Made by a program: the position numbers and the translations under genes. A DNA stretch of 6,496 nucleotides from contig CALGFI010000182.1 in assembly GCA_937881155.1 (NCBI GenBank), positions 1 through 6,496 of the forward strand. Reading direction: 5' to 3'. Origin of the DNA: an uncultured bacterium (GTDB taxonomy: Bacteria > Actinomycetota > UBA4738 > HRBIN12). Below the pieces are notes generated by a model that worked only from the letters and a program-made list of their open reading frames with translations, did not search any database and was not told the origin of the DNA. Positions 5,215-6,496 of this stretch are shown here, piece by piece. How positions within the stretch are numbered: position 1 is the first letter of the stretch; every line of letters starts with the position of its first letter.

Positions 5215-6496
5215 GCGTTGCTCGCAATCCGTTGCGCTACCCGGCGCCCCTCCCGTGCGATCTCGTCCTCGTCGGCCGCGGCCAGACGCCCATCCCGAAC
5301 GACGAACCGTCCCTCGACCAGCAGGTGACGCGCGCGTTGCGTTCGACCCATCAACAGACCGGCGACGACGTCCGACGCACCAGCATGATCGAGGCCGTCG
5401 ACCGAGAACAGCGCGACGTCCGCGCGCTTGCCCCGTTCGATCGAACCGACGTCGTCACGCCCGAGGACCTCGGCGCCGCCACGCGTGGCGAGCCGCAACG
5501 CCTCGCGTTCGCTGAGGCCGCCCTCGGGACCCGTCGCGCGCGACACGAGCATCGCCTGACGGATCTCGCCGAACAGATCGCTCGCCTCGTTGGAGGCCGG
5601 ACCGTCGACGCCGAGGCCGACGCGAGCTCCCTCGTCGACGAGCGAACGCACCGGGGCGATGCCCGCTCCGAGCCGGAGGTTCGACGACGGACACGATGCG
5701 ATGCCGCTCGAGGTGTCCGCGACGCGGCGCACGTCCTTCTCGTCGAGGTACACGGCGTGAGCGAACCACACGTCCGGACCGAGCCATCCCCAGTCGTCCA
5801 TCAGCTCGAGCGGCCGGCGGCCGAACCGCTCCTGGCAGAACCGTTCCTCGTCCTGCGTCTCGGCGAGGTGCGTGTGCAGATGGACGCCGAGCCGTCGCGC
5901 CAAGTCCGCGCTCTCACGCATCAAGCGTTCCGTCACGCTGAACGGTGAGCACGGCGCGATCGCGATCCGCACCATCGAACCGATCGAGGGGTCGTGGAAC
6001 CGCCGCACCGCCTCTTCCGAAGCAGCGAGCGCGTCGTCGGTCGTCTCGACCACGGAGTCCGGGGGCAGCCCGCCTTCCCGCTCGCCGAGATCCATGGACC
6101 CGCGGCACGGGTGGAAGCGGACGCCGAGCTCGCGCGCGACGTCGATCTCCACGGCCAACAGGTCGCCCGTGGCTGCGGGATGGACGTAATGATGATCGGT
6201 CGTCGTCGAGCATCCCGACAGCGCGAGCTGCGCGAGCCCCACGCGTGCGGCCGCGCGTTCCCACTCCTCGTCGACGCGCGCCCAGACCGGGTACAGCTCC
6301 ACCAGCCACCCGAACAGTCCCTGGTCGCGAGCGCGGGCGCGCGTGAGCGTCTGATAGAGGTGGTGATGGGTGTTCACGAGACCGGGTGTGGCGACGGTGC
6401 CCCGCCCGTCGAGTCGGTGATCCGGTTCCACCTGTGGATCGCCGGTTCCGACCCAGGCGATCGTGCCGTCCTCCACGAGGATCGATCCGCCGGCGA
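5211..6496 (-). CDS. 8-oxoguanine deaminase-like amidohydrolase (AtzA/TrzN-type superfamily), N-terminus beyond window edge
   Basis: Metal-dependent cytoplasmic aminohydrolase, best fitting the family that deaminates 8-oxoguanine to urate and ammonia. A GTG at 6474-6476 could be read as a start, but the frame stays open to the edge and encodes AGGSIL before VEDGTIAWVG, a normal amidohydrolase N-terminal strand, so the true start is to the right. About 427 residues are visible of roughly 450. Counting from 6476: NTHHHLYQTL (35-44) holds the HxH metal ligands H37 and H39 (6360-6368); FGWLVELYPVWARV (55-68) and DHHYVHP (94-100) are segments I associate with 8-oxoguanine deaminases; HTHLAET (201-207) supplies H203 and E206; FAHAVYLDE (238-246) supplies H240; GVDGPASNE (289-297) carries the catalytic or metal Asp D291 (5604-5606). 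E. coli SsnA has different forms of these motifs. First visible gene of the operon, overlapping the dehydrogenase by ATGA, which fits a urate-forming role. Alternatives are a hydroxyatrazine-type or other heterocycle deaminase. Family firm, substrate probable. Confidence 0.85.
   Translation of the reverse strand, partial: AGGSILVEDGTIAWVGTGDPQVEPDHRLDGRGTVATPGLVNTHHHLYQTLTRARARDQGLFGWLVELYPVWARVDEEWERAAARVGLAQLALSGCSTTTDHHYVHPAATGDLLAVEIDVARELGVRFHPCRGSMDLGEREGGLPPDSVVETTDDALAASEEAVRRFHDPSIGSMVRIAIAPCSPFSVTERLMRESADLARRLGVHLHTHLAETQDEERFCQERFGRRPLELMDDWGWLGPDVWFAHAVYLDEKDVRRVADTSSGIASCPSSNLRLGAGIAPVRSLVDEGARVGLGVDGPASNEASDLFGEIRQAMLVSRATGPEGGLSEREALRLATRGGAEVLGRDDVGSIERGKRADVALFSVDGLDHAGASDVVAGLLMGRTQRARHLLVEGRFVVRDGRLAAADEDEIAREGRRVAQRIASNA

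Larger units (their letters stand above)
1825..6496 (-). other. Putative purine-catabolic operon (deaminase, xanthine dehydrogenase subunit, carbamoyltransferase)
   Basis: Three - strand genes are joined by a 4-nt overlap (5211-5214) and a 6-nt gap (2818-2823), with no room for internal promoters or terminators outside coding sequence. The order is 8-oxoguanine-deaminase-like enzyme, PucD-type subunit, YgeW-like carbamoyltransferase. Because the next gene on the left is convergent, the carbamoyltransferase is the last gene. The promoter, any regulator and the dehydrogenase partner subunits must lie beyond base 6496 or elsewhere. Co-transcription is inferred from spacing. Confidence 0.85.

Noticed and set aside
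2986..5328. 780-codon open frame on the + strand opposite the dehydrogenase gene
   Set aside because: It is antisense to a gene with clear family motifs, its translation is Arg/His/Asp/Val-rich with no recognisable domain, and such frames arise routinely from GC-rich third positions.
6474..6476. GTG at 6476 as the amidohydrolase start
   Set aside because: In-frame codons upstream (AGGSIL) continue the usual N-terminal strand to the edge with no stop; the GTG is an internal Val.
5211..6496. Annotation as SsnA by analogy with the E. coli ygeW-xdhD-ssnA region
   Set aside because: Motifs differ: NTHHHLYQ, HTHLAET and GVDGPASNE here, against what I recall as SHNHFYS, HIHAAED and GTDGIGSDM in SsnA. 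The 8-oxoguanine deaminase type fits better.

Overview
The window comes from a high-GC bacterium (about two-thirds G+C by eye, with G/C-rich third codon positions and GTG starts). The xanthine dehydrogenase subunit is of the PucD type common in Actinomycetota and Bacillota. An actinobacterium or another high-GC soil or sediment lineage is likely, but the sequence does not fix the taxon. The window is almost entirely coding. It holds four genes, two of them cut by the window edges, and no RNA genes, mobile elements, CRISPR arrays or non-coding stretch longer than a few bases.

Left part, + strand, 1-1823: the 3' nine-tenths or so of an acetoacetyl-CoA synthetase gene (aacS), whose N-terminus lies outside the window. 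It belongs to ketone-body, leucine or polyhydroxybutyrate-type metabolism and has no evident link to the other three genes. Its stop codon is one base from the stop codon of the convergent operon.

Right part, - strand, 6496 down to 1825: three tightly packed genes that read as one operon. In transcription order they are (1) an 8-oxoguanine-deaminase-like amidohydrolase whose N-terminus is beyond the right edge; (2) a molybdopterin-binding xanthine dehydrogenase large subunit of the PucD/XdhD type, whose ATG overlaps the previous stop as ATGA; and (3) a carbamoyltransferase resembling the knotted enzyme YgeW, starting at GTG 6 nt after the previous TAG and preceded by a good AAGGAG ribosome-binding site.

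The first two enzymes both point to urate as product: 8-oxoguanine to urate by deamination, and hypoxanthine or xanthine to urate by hydroxylation. The third suggests that a later ureido intermediate of purine breakdown is split to give carbamoyl phosphate, or that a carbamoyl group is transferred to a non-ornithine acceptor. The E. coli ygeW...xdhD...ssnA region groups the same three broad protein classes, but here the deaminase is of the 8-oxoguanine type rather than SsnA. The most interesting feature is this carbamoyltransferase: it carries OTC-like ends but lacks the ornithine-binding signature, and it sits in a purine-catabolic operon. The FAD and 2Fe-2S partners of the dehydrogenase are not in the window; they must lie upstream (beyond the right edge) or elsewhere.
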